A stretch of 64,000 nt of DNA from assembly GCF_009647655.1 (NCBI RefSeq), contig NZ_WJFD01000002.1, positions 620,001-684,000 on the forward strand, written 5' to 3'. Position numbers and translations under genes: made by a program. Below, piece after piece: positions 34,663-42,602 of the stretch. Each line of letters begins with the position of its first letter. Within the stretch, counting starts at the first letter, position 1. The DNA comes from Chitinophaga sp. SYP-B3965 (GTDB lineage: Bacteria > Bacteroidota > Bacteroidia > Chitinophagales > Chitinophagaceae). A model generated the notes under the pieces. That model saw only the letters and a list, made by a program, of their open reading frames with translations, did not search any database and was not told the origin of the DNA.

Positions 34663-35802
34663 TCAGCCGATGGCTTGTTTCAGATCTTCTATCAGATCCT
34701 CCACATCTTCAATGCCTACGCTGAGGCGGATCAGGGAGTCTACCAACCCATTTTTCACTCTTTCTTCTCTTGGAATAGATGCGTGCGTCATGCTGGCAGG
34801 ATGGCCTATCAGCGATTCCACACCTCCCAGGGATTCCGCCAGGGAGAACAGTTTGGTGCCACTGAGTACTTTCAGGGCAGCATCCATACTGTCGTCTTTC
34901 AGGGTGAAGGAGATCATTCCTCCGAAACCACGCATTTGCTTTTTAGCCACTGCATGGTTGGGATGATCTTCAAACCCGCACCAGTACACTTTCCCGACTT
35001 TAGGGTGCTGGCGTAAATATTTCGCCACCACTTCCCCATTTTCACAATGCCTTTGCATACGGATATGCAATGTTTTTAGTCCCCGCAGCACCAGGAAGCA
35101 ATCCTGTGGCCCGGGTACGGCTCCGCAGCTGTTCTGGAAGAAAGCGAGTTGTGCTGCCAGTGTATCGTCTTTCACGATCACGGCCCCATGTACCACATCA
35201 CTATGGCCGCCCAGGTATTTAGTTGCAGAGTGTACTACAATATCCGCACCAAGGTCTAACGGGTTCTGTAAATAAGGAGAGGCGAAGGTGTTATCTACCG
35301 CTAAAAGGATCTTTCTTTCTTTGGCAATGACCGCACAGGCTGCAATATCTATAATATTTAATAAAGGATTGGTAGGTGTTTCAATCCAGATCATCTTCGT
35401 TTGGCTGTTCACGATAGGGAGGATGTTCGCAGCGTCCTGCATATCAATGAAATGGAACTTAATTCCATAGCGTGCAAAAACTTTTGTAAAAATGCGGTAG
35501 GTACCTCCATACAGGTCGTTGGAAGCAATTACTTCATCCCCCGGGGTTAGTAGCTTCAAAACGGCATCTGTGGCTGCGAGGCCGCTGCCGAAAGAGAGTC
35601 CGTGTTTACCATTCTCTATGGCAGCCAATGCGTTCTGTAATGCATTGCGGGTTGGATTTTGTGTACGGGCATATTCGTATCCTTTATGATCACCCGGTGC
35701 GGCCTGCACGTAAGTGGAGGTTTGATAGATGGGTGTCATAATGGCCCCGGTGGAGGGATCGGGTTCAACTCCTGCATGTATAAGTTTGGTGCCTAACTTC
35801 AT
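34663..35802 (-). CDS. metB: Cystathionine gamma-synthase/beta-lyase (PLP enzyme)
   Basis: 379 aa, Cys/Met metabolism PLP family. Schiff-base Lys lies in HSATKYLGGHSDVVHG (about residue 198); the cofactor-phosphate region is YEYARTQNPTRNALQ and SFGSGLAATDA; VDNTFASPYLQNPL follows. Reaction is either gamma-replacement to cystathionine or beta-elimination; the YEYxRxxNPT motif and a conserved Glu near the C-terminus (LAESLGGVESL) favour the synthase, but the two types are hard to separate. Upstream on the minus strand are a TATCTTTG box and two direct repeats suggesting an activator. Confidence 0.9.
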   Translation of the reverse strand: MKLGTKLIHAGVEPDPSTGAIMTPIYQTSTYVQAAPGDHKGYEYARTQNPTRNALQNALAAIENGKHGLSFGSGLAATDAVLKLLTPGDEVIASNDLYGGTYRIFTKVFARYGIKFHFIDMQDAANILPIVNSQTKMIWIETPTNPLLNIIDIAACAVIAKERKILLAVDNTFASPYLQNPLDLGADIVVHSATKYLGGHSDVVHGAVIVKDDTLAAQLAFFQNSCGAVPGPQDCFLVLRGLKTLHIRMQRHCENGEVVAKYLRQHPKVGKVYWCGFEDHPNHAVAKKQMRGFGGMISFTLKDDSMDAALKVLSGTKLFSLAESLGGVESLIGHPASMTHASIPREERVKNGLVDSLIRLSVGIEDVEDLIEDLKQAIG

Positions 35803-35827
35803 GGTTTGCTATATTTTATGAGCGTAT

Positions 35828-35904
35828 CAAAGATAATGAATTTGGAAATGGGGGCATTTTATGTAAATACGTAGTTATACTATAACACTTACGTAGTATT
35901 ACTA
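35828..35904 (-). promoter_or_regulatory. Promoter and direct-repeat operator of metB
   Basis: TATCTTTG on the minus strand at 35828-35835 is a consensus -7 box, 25 nt upstream of the metB ATG. Two copies of TACGTAGTNATACT-like sequence (TACGTAGT at 35868-35875 and 35890-35897) are spaced 22 bp apart, two helical turns, around -45 to -75. No clear -33 box is seen, as expected for an activated promoter. Confidence 0.5.
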
Positions 35905-36032
35905 CGAGGGCTGTAACCCAAATTCTACGCGGGTTTCGGCCGATACAGCTGATATCTGTTCATTCACGAGGAAATTCGATGCGTTCACCAGAAACGCATA
36001 TTACCTTATGGTTAATTCCCCTAATTTTACCG

Positions 36033-36093
36033 TAGGTTTTTCATAGGATATGGTTAAAAATTACTGAAGGCGGTATTCTTACCGCTTTTTTTA
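36033..36093 (+). ncRNA. Putative sRNA gene, copy E
   Basis: Block GGTTTTTCATAGGATATGG from 36035 plus the A-tract. TAATTTTA ends 5 nt before it. Hairpin at 36067-36088 with stem AAGGCGGTA / TACCGCTTT (one G-U), loop TTCT, overlapping a T-run. GCGTTCAC followed by CAGAAA lies at 35981-35988, itself inside a 7-bp hairpin (ATGCGTT/AACGCAT). Confidence 0.65.
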
Positions 36094-36098
36094 TTTGT

Positions 36099-36140
36099 AA
36101 AAGCAAAAGGGCAACGATCACTCGTTGCCCTTTTGCTTTT
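36099..36140 (-). terminator. Terminator of the DUF2911 gene
   Basis: Perfect 19-bp stem AAAAGCAAAAGGGCAACGA with complement around TCAC, 12 nt beyond the stop of the minus-strand gene; symmetric, so it may act both ways. Confidence 0.9.
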
Positions 36141-36152
36141 ATATAAGTCAGC

Positions 36153-36767
36153 TTATTTCTTAGCTACCGGTTTCTTTACTGGTACTGATGCGGTTTCCGT
36201 CCAGCGGATAGGAACGCTTACCTGTGTTTTATCCCAACCCATTAAAAGGTTAGCGCCATAAGGTGCTTTTTCAAACACCATGCTGAATGCTTCCAGTTCT
36301 TCTTCTGCAGGGGCAACAGGTACGTCTGTACGAACAATATCCATACTGGATTCATATTTATAAGAGCCCCAGATGTCTGTTTGCTTATTTAATATAACGG
36401 TCCACTTTGTTTCTGTGGGAATGGCGTAAAGGGTGTAACGGCCTTTAGGGATGGATTTACCACCAATGGTAACAGGGCGGTAGAATTCAATCTCTGTGGC
36501 TTCGTTTGCTCCGAGGCGCCATACTTTACCATATTCTACCAGGTTGCCGAAAATAGGACGGCCTTTTTTCTGCGGGCGGCTGAATACGGTGCGGGCTACC
36601 AGGGTGCCGGGCTCTCCTTTTACTTTACATACATAAGGAAACATAACGGGGTAGTAAGCCATATCCATGGGGCTGGGGTCTACCGGGGGCATTTTTTTCT
36701 CCTGCGCAAAGCCTAATTGGCTGACAGCCAGGCATGCCACTACAACAACTGCTTTTAACTTATTCAT
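36153..36767 (-). CDS. Secreted DUF2911 family protein
   Basis: 204 aa from the ATG at 36767 (MNKLKAVVVVACLAVSQLGF-type signal peptide); the frame is open 26 codons further upstream without a signal-like sequence. The DUF2911 core is seen in ARTVFSRPQKKGRPIFGNLV, VWRLGANEATEIEFYRPVTI and KGRYTLYAIPTETKWTVILN. A beta-sandwich family of unknown function found in Bacteroidota, probably periplasmic. The tail is Lys/Pro rich. Single gene. Confidence 0.92.
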   Translation of the reverse strand: MNKLKAVVVVACLAVSQLGFAQEKKMPPVDPSPMDMAYYPVMFPYVCKVKGEPGTLVARTVFSRPQKKGRPIFGNLVEYGKVWRLGANEATEIEFYRPVTIGGKSIPKGRYTLYAIPTETKWTVILNKQTDIWGSYKYESSMDIVRTDVPVAPAEEELEAFSMVFEKAPYGANLLMGWDKTQVSVPIRWTETASVPVKKPVAKK

Positions 36768-36897
36768 AAACTGCGGTTCTTTAATAGTTACTGTGATTGA
36801 TCTGAATCTACCCGCAAACCTACGCGATTTTGGGAAAATCCTCAAAAGCGGGCTTGCTTACAAAGGGGACGTTTGACAGGGAATTGTCCCCTATGGG

Positions 36898-37485
36898 CTA
36901 TTGAATTCCAAGGCGTTCCTTCATAAAGACCAGGGCATCGGGGAAAAAGGCCTGGTAACATTCTTCCAGTAGATCATAATTATCCTCAAAAACCCCAAAA
37001 GGCACTTCTACCGGGGGCTCAAAATATTTGGCCCTGCGGATGATCCCTGAAAAGCTTTGATAGATCCCGTCCTTATTATGATAATTATATAACCAGTTGT
37101 GCTGGCGCATATGCGTAAATACCTGTTGGAAATAAGGGGGCAGCAGGTGATGATGGGCCTGGAGGATCTGGTAAGTGGATTCCGCGAAGTCGCTGAGGCT
37201 CACTGTCAGAAAGTGCTGAGGATCATTGGCCAGGTAGTGATCATAGACCACATCCATGAAAACTGCACCGTAGGGACCACAGCTGGGTTGAAAAATGGCT
37301 TTGGCCCGGCGGGTGGCTTCATGTTTATCTGTAAACTCGTCCAGTTCCCGGTGGGCACGGATGCCATTTTGGATGGTGGCGGAGAAAGTGAGGAGCTGTT
37401 TGCCCTTTACGAAGTCCGCAATCATCTGACCAACAGTTATTGCCGGGTCATGAAAAGATAAATATGCGTGGGCGAGATAATTCAT
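36898..37485 (-). CDS. Acyl carrier protein phosphodiesterase (AcpH/DUF479)
   Basis: 195 aa. Starts MNYLAHAYLSFHDPAITVGQ and contains GNxxxD-like MIADFVKGKQLL, then GIRAHRELDEFTDKHEATRR and FMDVVYDHYLAND, the HD-type metal residues of the AcpH family. It removes 4'-phosphopantetheine from holo-ACP in characterised members. Length is typical. Upstream is a 414-bp spacer without other genes on this strand. Confidence 0.9.
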   Translation of the reverse strand: MNYLAHAYLSFHDPAITVGQMIADFVKGKQLLTFSATIQNGIRAHRELDEFTDKHEATRRAKAIFQPSCGPYGAVFMDVVYDHYLANDPQHFLTVSLSDFAESTYQILQAHHHLLPPYFQQVFTHMRQHNWLYNYHNKDGIYQSFSGIIRRAKYFEPPVEVPFGVFEDNYDLLEECYQAFFPDALVFMKERLGIQ

Positions 37486-37899
37486 GGGCTGTTGAACGGT
37501 ATTGAAAACGAATGAATGGCAAGAACCAGATAAACAGGCGCTTGTGGCTCATCGAAGATAGGATAAATTGCCATGGTGTTCACTATTGGGATAAGGTGTC
37601 CGCTTTTGAAAAAGTGTTTTTTGGTACTACCGGTTGTCACCAGTATTCCGTTTTAACATACTCTTAACGGCTCTTCGTGCAACATTTGCCTTTTCCGCTC
37701 AACAGCAATCTGGGATTGAATTCCAGACGAATGAAAATATGCATTTTGCGTATGCGTTATAACATGCATAACATTGGGTTAATCTAGTGCTGCCACTCTT
37801 ACCAATCCCCTTGACCGCCTATCCAATGCGTACTACTTTTACATCGTAATCAATTATTACAATCACAATTAATCAAACCCAGATAAAAATTTTTCCGCC
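37486..37899. other. 414-bp divergent intergenic region
   Basis: Lies between the AcpH gene (minus) and the PepSY-like gene (+). I see no open frame with coding character, no tRNA and no strong hairpin. A TACTTTTACATCG-like sequence at about 37829-37847 could supply the + strand promoter, but no box is close to consensus. Confidence 0.4.
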
Positions 37900-38349
37900 A
37901 TGAAAAAAATTATCGCCATTCTAACCTTAGCCCTGGTAGTAGTTACCAGCGCCACCTTTGCCAGAGATGGCAGAACCATCGACAACAAAAAAGTGATGGA
38001 GTCTTTTAACAACCAATTTGCAGGAGCTGCAGATGTATCCTGGTATAGCACAGCTGACAAGTATGTAGCTAAGTTTACCATGAAGGCATCAAAAGTTACC
38101 GCGCATTTTGACAGAGAAGGAAACCTTTTGGCTACTTCCCGTTACATTACAGACACTGAATTGCCACTTAAAGTAATCAGCCGCCTGATGAAGAAGTTCC
38201 CTGATCAAAAGATCCAGAACATTGTGGAGTATGATGCAGACGGAAGCACTACTTATGTGATCACGCTGGAAAGCGAAACACATTGGACTGTGTTGAAAGC
38301 TGAACAATCAGGTAGTCTCACAACACTTAAGAAACTCATCAAAGCATAG
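37900..38349 (+). CDS. Secreted PepSY-like protein
   Basis: 149 aa with a signal peptide (KKIIAILTLALVVVTSATFA). The mature part has a two-unit alpha-beta pattern: VMESFNNQFAGAADVSWYST with KYVAKFTMKASKVTAHFDRE, then LPLKVISRLMKKFPDQKIQN with VEYDADGSTTYVITLES. This is the BLIP/PepSY-like (DUF2874-type) domain frequent in Bacteroidota secreted proteins; binding of a protein or peptide is suspected, no catalysis. The terminator is 49 nt downstream. Confidence 0.82.
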   Translation: MKKIIAILTLALVVVTSATFARDGRTIDNKKVMESFNNQFAGAADVSWYSTADKYVAKFTMKASKVTAHFDREGNLLATSRYITDTELPLKVISRLMKKFPDQKIQNIVEYDADGSTTYVITLESETHWTVLKAEQSGSLTTLKKLIKA

Positions 38350-38397
38350 CGATAAATCGCAGCCCATCTAGTTTTAGTTTTAGTGTTAATCAGTATG

Positions 38398-38424
38398 AAC
38401 CGTTCCGTTTCCCACGGAACGGTT
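38398..38424 (+). terminator. Terminator after the PepSY-like gene
   Basis: Perfect 11-bp stem AACCGTTCCGT and complement, 5-nt loop, seven-T run. Confidence 0.92.
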
Positions 38425-38511
38425 TTTTTATGTGTAGAACCGCAGGCAGAGCAAATCCCGGGTCTTTATCTTACATTTGCGGCTTGAACAAAGCAAAAAC
38501 AAGATATAGTT

Positions 38512-39486
38512 ATGAATAAAGGACCGATTTCTCAATTTATCCAGCATCATTACCGCCACTTTAATGCGGCAGCTTTGGTAGATGCGGCTAAGGGATACGA
38601 AACGCATTTGCTGGAAGGCGGCAAGATGATGGTTACCCTCGCAGGTGCTATGAGTACTGCTGAATTGGGCATTTCTTTCGCAGAAATGATCCGTGCCGGC
38701 AAGGTTGATATTATCTCCTGCACAGGCGCTAACCTGGAAGAAGATATCATGAATCTGGTAGCACATTCTCACTACAAACGTGTGCCCAATTATCGTGACC
38801 TCAGTCCACAGGATGAATGGGAACTGCTGGAAGGCGGGTTTAACCGTGTTACGGATACCTGCATTCCTGAAGAAGAGGCTTTCCGCCGTATCCAGAAACA
38901 CATTGTGAAGCTCTGGAAAGATGCTGAAGAGAAAGGCGAACGTTATTTCCCGCATGAATACATGTACAAGCTGTTGCTGAGCGGGGTAATGAAAGAGCAT
39001 TACGAGATAGATACCAAACACAGCTGGATGATCGCAGCTGCTGAAATGAATATTCCTATTGTTGTTCCGGGTTGGGAAGACAGCACCATGGGTAACATCT
39101 TTGCTTCCTATTGCATTAAAGGGGAACTGAAGGCTTCTACCATGAAAAGTGGTATTGAATACATGGTGGAATTGAGCGACTGGTACCGTAAGAATTCTTC
39201 CGGTAAGGGTGTTGGTTTCTTCCAGATAGGTGGTGGTATTGCGGGCGATTTCCCAATCTGTGTGGTGCCTATGATGTACCAGGATCTGGAGTGGCATGAT
39301 GTACCTTTCTGGGGTTATTTCTGCCAGATCTCTGACTCTACTACCTCTTATGGTTCTTATTCAGGAGCGGTGCCTAATGAGAAGATCACCTGGGGTAAAC
39401 TGGATATCAATACACCTAAATTCATCGTGGAATCAGATGCGACTATCGTGGCGCCGCTGATCTTTGCATATATCCTGGGCTGGTAA
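38512..39486 (+). CDS. Deoxyhypusine synthase family protein
   Basis: 324 aa. NAD-binding Rossmann-type fold of the DHS family: MMVTLAGAMSTAELGISFAE, DIISCTGANLEEDIMNLVAH, IPIVVPGWEDSTMGNIFASY and FFQIGGGIAGDFPI. Near the end, GAVPNEKITWGKLD carries the Lys corresponding to the imine-forming Lys of eukaryotic DHS. Bacteria lack eIF5A, so the enzyme probably makes a polyamine such as homospermidine, or acts on a small molecule. TACATTTG at 38472-38479 is a consensus -7 box, 32 nt before the ATG. Confidence 0.9.
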   Translation: MNKGPISQFIQHHYRHFNAAALVDAAKGYETHLLEGGKMMVTLAGAMSTAELGISFAEMIRAGKVDIISCTGANLEEDIMNLVAHSHYKRVPNYRDLSPQDEWELLEGGFNRVTDTCIPEEEAFRRIQKHIVKLWKDAEEKGERYFPHEYMYKLLLSGVMKEHYEIDTKHSWMIAAAEMNIPIVVPGWEDSTMGNIFASYCIKGELKASTMKSGIEYMVELSDWYRKNSSGKGVGFFQIGGGIAGDFPICVVPMMYQDLEWHDVPFWGYFCQISDSTTSYGSYSGAVPNEKITWGKLDINTPKFIVESDATIVAPLIFAYILGW

Positions 39487-39511
39487 GCTTTTACGGGATG
39501 ATATATCATTG

Positions 39512-39536
39512 GCCGCTCCGGGTTTTCCGGGGCGGC
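39512..39536 (+). terminator. Terminator after the DHS-like gene
   Basis: Ten-bp GC-rich stem (GCCGCTCCGG with one T-G pair), loop GTTTT, followed by TTTTTTT. Confidence 0.92.
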
Positions 39537-39561
39537 TTTTTTGTGGGGTGGAGGTGTGCTG

Positions 39562-39606
39562 TAAAGATGACAAATATGTAATTTGTTTACAAATTTGTCA
39601 TCTTTA
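39562..39606. promoter_or_regulatory. Palindromic operator upstream of the GNAT/HTH pair
   Basis: TAAAGATGACAAAT at 39562-39575 is repeated exactly in reverse complement at 39593-39606, 17 nt between. The centre holds a second palindrome, ATTTGTTTACAAAT at 39581-39594. The stems are AT-rich with no T-run and lie 32 nt before the GNAT gene, as expected for an autoregulatory operator rather than a terminator. Confidence 0.7.
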
Positions 39607-39637
39607 TTTCGTATTTTTATTGTAAATACTGGCATGA

Positions 39638-40135
39638 ATGGGGGTAATAGATAAAGCAACCGGAGAGAAGCTCGAAGTGGTAATAGAGCGGCTCAAGCCT
39701 AAAGATTTTAAAATTATTAAGAAGGACAAAGAACGGTTCGATAAATTTGATTGGAACCAATATAAGGGCCGGGAGGTATATAAATTGAGACGCAAGGATG
39801 ACGAGACCATCCTGGGGTTAATGTGTTTAACAGATCATGCGGATGTTGACACGAATGCAATAGAGATAGAATTATTGGAAGTAAGTGACGATAATATCGG
39901 GGAATCAAAAAAGATTGATGGGATTGGTGGTTGTCTGATTGCATTTGCTTGCAGAGAATCCTTCAAACGAGGGCATGATGGTTGTGTTTTTCTTGTTCCC
40001 AAGACTTATTTGGTTGACCATTATCCCGAAAAATATGGATTTACGCATGTTCCTGTTAAATCCCCGAGCAGGCCTGAGGGTTTTATGGTACTCTATGATG
40101 AAACGGCTCAAAATCTTATCCAGAAGTACTTGTAA
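39638..40135 (+). CDS. GNAT-fold acetyltransferase-like protein, possible toxin
   Basis: 165 aa. The central part fits a GNAT core: strand EIELLEVSDDN, the acyl-CoA pyrophosphate loop IDGIGGCLIAFACRESFKRG (R/KxxGxG type), then CVFLVPKTYLVDHYPEKYGF with the YGF that ends GNAT domains. The first 60 residues form an added charged domain (VIERLKPKDFKIIKKDKERF). It is followed 20 nt later by a gene for a HTH protein and preceded by a large palindrome, the arrangement of a toxin-antitoxin module. Toxicity, if any, would come from acetylating an aminoacyl-tRNA or a protein (inference). Confidence 0.68.
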   Translation: MGVIDKATGEKLEVVIERLKPKDFKIIKKDKERFDKFDWNQYKGREVYKLRRKDDETILGLMCLTDHADVDTNAIEIELLEVSDDNIGESKKIDGIGGCLIAFACRESFKRGHDGCVFLVPKTYLVDHYPEKYGFTHVPVKSPSRPEGFMVLYDETAQNLIQKYL

Positions 40136-40155
40136 TAAGAATTAAATCGTATAAC

Positions 40156-40683
40156 ATGAGATCGCAGAAAGAAATACAAAAAAAATATACCCCTAAAGAG
40201 ATTGCGGCATCTATCGTTTTCTCTGGAAGTGAGAATCAAGCAGAACGAGATGAAGTGCTCAAAGCCTTTCGTAAGTTCAGGAAGAAGATTACTGAGGAGC
40301 AAACTGAAATTGAAAAGCTGATCTCTCAATTGTTACAATTGAAGTATCAGTTGGAAGATTATCTGGCATCCGTGTCTTTTAACAGGGAATATAATTTTGG
40401 GTATTTTCTGAAGGAATATATAGAACGTCAGGAAAAGAAAAAGAAAGAATTTGCAGAGGAGATAAATGTAGATCCAACAGAATTAAGCCAGGTAATCAAT
40501 AAACATAGGAAACCAACGGAGAAACTTATTTACAGGTTAGATATTCATTCAAATAGAAGTTTCCCTGCCTTATTATGGTTCAAGCTACTGGAAAAAGACA
40601 GGGCTTATGAATTATCTCAGAATAGCGACATCATTGATAACGAGGAGAAATTTGTAACGAAAAGATTGAAGATCGCTATTTAA
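40156..40683 (+). CDS. HTH (XRE-like) protein, probable antitoxin/regulator
   Basis: 175 aa, charged. The first part (residues 1-70) is helical with heptad character (VLKAFRKFRKKITEEQTEIE). The XRE-type helix-turn-helix falls near residues 95-130: KKEFAEEINVDPTELSQVIN followed by KHRKPTEKLIYRLDIHSN. The tail is acidic to neutral. It is similar in layout to Bacteroidota XRE antitoxins that sit beside small toxins, and it would be expected to bind the 39562-39606 palindrome. Same strand as, and 20 nt after, the GNAT gene. Confidence 0.72.
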   Translation: MRSQKEIQKKYTPKEIAASIVFSGSENQAERDEVLKAFRKFRKKITEEQTEIEKLISQLLQLKYQLEDYLASVSFNREYNFGYFLKEYIERQEKKKKEFAEEINVDPTELSQVINKHRKPTEKLIYRLDIHSNRSFPALLWFKLLEKDRAYELSQNSDIIDNEEKFVTKRLKIAI

Positions 40684-41115
40684 TCTTATTGTTTTAAGGA
40701 CTTATGAACGTATATATCATGGAGCTTTGGTAGTATATATCTGACCCTATCTTGAGCCTATGTCAAGCCTTTCCGTATCCTATGTGGAGCATTTGCATCT
40801 TATGGCGATATCCTCATCGAACTACCTTCTTTTAGGTACATTCTGCAAGAAAAATGCCCTTTTTTTCTGCCTTGGAAACATTAAATCAACGTTAATTCTT
40901 TGAAAAACGGCTGCTATGGACGTTTTAATAATTCTTTATACCATTACATATATAATTATTAATTATTTCTTTATATTTGCATTACCATTAACTTATGCAT
41001 AACAATTAATACAGTTCTTTCAAATCCGGGCTTAAATTCTTTTGGCCATATCAAAAAACGATGTACATTTGACCCGCGAAGTCAAAAAGTCAAAGGCTTC
41101 TTTTGAAATTCAGAA
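40684..41115. other. 432-bp AT-rich intergenic region with the tetR promoter
   Basis: AT-rich, with long A/T runs around 40920-41000. No coding frame or stable hairpin is evident apart from the promoter at 41041-41071 and the word AGTCAAAAAGTCAAAG at about 41080-41095, which lies between the promoter and the tetR start and could be a regulator site. Confidence 0.45.
41041..41071 (+). promoter_or_regulatory. Promoter of the TetR gene
   Basis: TTTG at 41041-41044, 19-nt spacer, TACATTTG at 41064-41071: a full match to the Bacteroidota -33/-7 consensus. Start codon is 44 nt beyond the -7 box. Confidence 0.75.
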
Positions 41116-41724
41116 ATGGGCGAACAGGATCAGAAAAGGGAAGTGATACTGGAAGCTGCACTGAAGCGATTTAAACGCTTTGGACTGGCTAAGACCACCA
41201 TGGAAGAAATTGCAAAAGACCTGGAGATTTCCAAAGGTTCTTTATATTATTATTTTCCTGACAAAGATAGGATCTATGTGGGAGTGGTGGAAAGAATTGT
41301 TTCACAATGTTTTACAGACGTAAGCAGTTTTTTATTAACAGCTGTTTCGGTGCAGGAGGTGATGGAACGATATCTTTCGGTGAAGGAAAGAATATTACTG
41401 GATTACCATTTTCTGTTTGGCATTCATGAGTGGGTGAGCGATAAACCCAGTAGCCTGATGAGGCAGGTGGGGGAATTGGTTCATCAATCGGAGATGCGGT
41501 TTTTATCGGCCTGGATCCGAAAGGGGATAGCGGATGGGGAGATAGCAGAAAAACATGATCCGGAAAGAACGGCTGACCTGTTAGTGCATGTGTTGTTTGG
41601 TTTGTGGGTTGTTTGGTGCAAGTGGCAGGCCGCAGGATTCGAACTACAAAGTACTGATAATATAAAAGAGTTTATGAGCCGTGAAGGTATGGTGCTGACC
41701 ATCTTCTTTAACGGTTTAAAGTAA
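41116..41724 (+). CDS. TetR/AcrR family transcriptional regulator
   Basis: 202 aa. The N-terminal HTH is clear: ILEAALKRFKRFGLAKTTME then EIAKDLEISKGSLYYYFPDK and the downstream DRIYVGVVE. The C-terminal ligand domain is helical with several Trp residues (LFGLWVVWCKWQAAGFELQS), suggesting a hydrophobic pocket. Its target is unknown; the outer-membrane barrel gene 116 bp downstream on the same strand is a candidate, though a gap of that size points to separate promoters. Confidence 0.92.
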   Translation: MGEQDQKREVILEAALKRFKRFGLAKTTMEEIAKDLEISKGSLYYYFPDKDRIYVGVVERIVSQCFTDVSSFLLTAVSVQEVMERYLSVKERILLDYHFLFGIHEWVSDKPSSLMRQVGELVHQSEMRFLSAWIRKGIADGEIAEKHDPERTADLLVHVLFGLWVVWCKWQAAGFELQSTDNIKEFMSREGMVLTIFFNGLK

Positions 41725-41840
41725 CCCATATATCGCTTAAATCTTCTTCCCCCAATTGCTTAACGCATGTATGTAGAAACATGAATTAGCTTTTATCAAT
41801 TATTGACATATTTTATTAAAAACTAAAAATTGTACGACAG

Positions 41841-42446
41841 ATGAAAAAAATGATCGTTGTGGCTGTATTGGGCCTAATCGGAACTCAGTTTGCGAATGCA
41901 CAGGTTAAAAAAGGTAACATTCTTTTAGGTGGTACTGTAGGTGTTCACACCGAGTCTGATAAGACAGACGGTGTTGATGGTAAGAGGACTTTTACAAGTT
42001 TTGGCATCAGCCCTAAAATTGGCTATGCAGTGAGCGACAAATGGGTAGTGGGTGTTTTTGCCAATACCTCATTTAATAGCAATAAAGATTTAGCTGGTGT
42101 GAAGGGTAATACTAATACCATCGCTCCTGGTATCTTTGTACGTAACTACCATAACATCGGTGAATCTAAATTTGCTTTCTTCGGTGAAGCGAATGTTTCT
42201 TACGGTTTCGGTTCTTCAGAAACTGCTGATGTTAAAACACAAAAAACAACAGAAATTGATGCAAACATATTGCCAGGTATCGCTTACTTCGTGACTAAAC
42301 GTTTCAATGTAGAAGGTGTATTTGGTGGTATCAACTTCAACAGCAGAAAAGTTAAACCACAACCAACCGGTGCTGAAACTACTGAGACTGAATTTGGTCT
42401 GCAGTTCACGCAGCAATTTAACTTAGGTGTTAACTGGTTGTTCTAA
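41841..42446 (+). CDS. Small outer-membrane beta-barrel protein
   Basis: 201 aa. Signal peptide (MKKMIVVAVLGLIGTQFANA, cleaved after AQ), then eight or so beta strands: ILLGGTVGVHTES, SFGISPKIGYAVSDKWVVGV, FAFFGEANVSYGFG and the closing FGLQFTQQFNLGVNWLF with terminal Phe. The OmpA-like/OMP_b-brl fold is typical of Bacteroidota. No extra periplasmic domain. The function is structural or transport and not readable. Terminator follows 30 nt after the stop. Confidence 0.88.
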   Translation: MKKMIVVAVLGLIGTQFANAQVKKGNILLGGTVGVHTESDKTDGVDGKRTFTSFGISPKIGYAVSDKWVVGVFANTSFNSNKDLAGVKGNTNTIAPGIFVRNYHNIGESKFAFFGEANVSYGFGSSETADVKTQKTTEIDANILPGIAYFVTKRFNVEGVFGGINFNSRKVKPQPTGAETTETEFGLQFTQQFNLGVNWLF

Positions 42447-42475
42447 TTCAAAGCAACAAATAACTTCTTCAATAG

Positions 42476-42500
42476 GGGGCTGACCGTAAAGGTTGGCCCC
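42476..42500 (+). terminator. Terminator after the barrel gene
   Basis: GGGGCTGACC pairs with GGTTGGCCCC with G-U pairs, loop GTAAA, followed by eight T. Confidence 0.9.
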
Positions 42501-42602
42501 TTTTTTTTGTTTAAAAACGGCCATGCTATTACTAATACTATCTAATGCTGTTGGCTTTTTGGCAAAGTTTTAGCATACTTAGGGTGAATAAAATTGTGTT
42601 TT

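Noticed and set aside
39562..39606. Terminator for the DHS-like gene
   Set aside because: A better terminator with T-run is at 39512-39536; this palindrome is AT-rich, without a U-run, and sits in front of a regulator-like pair.
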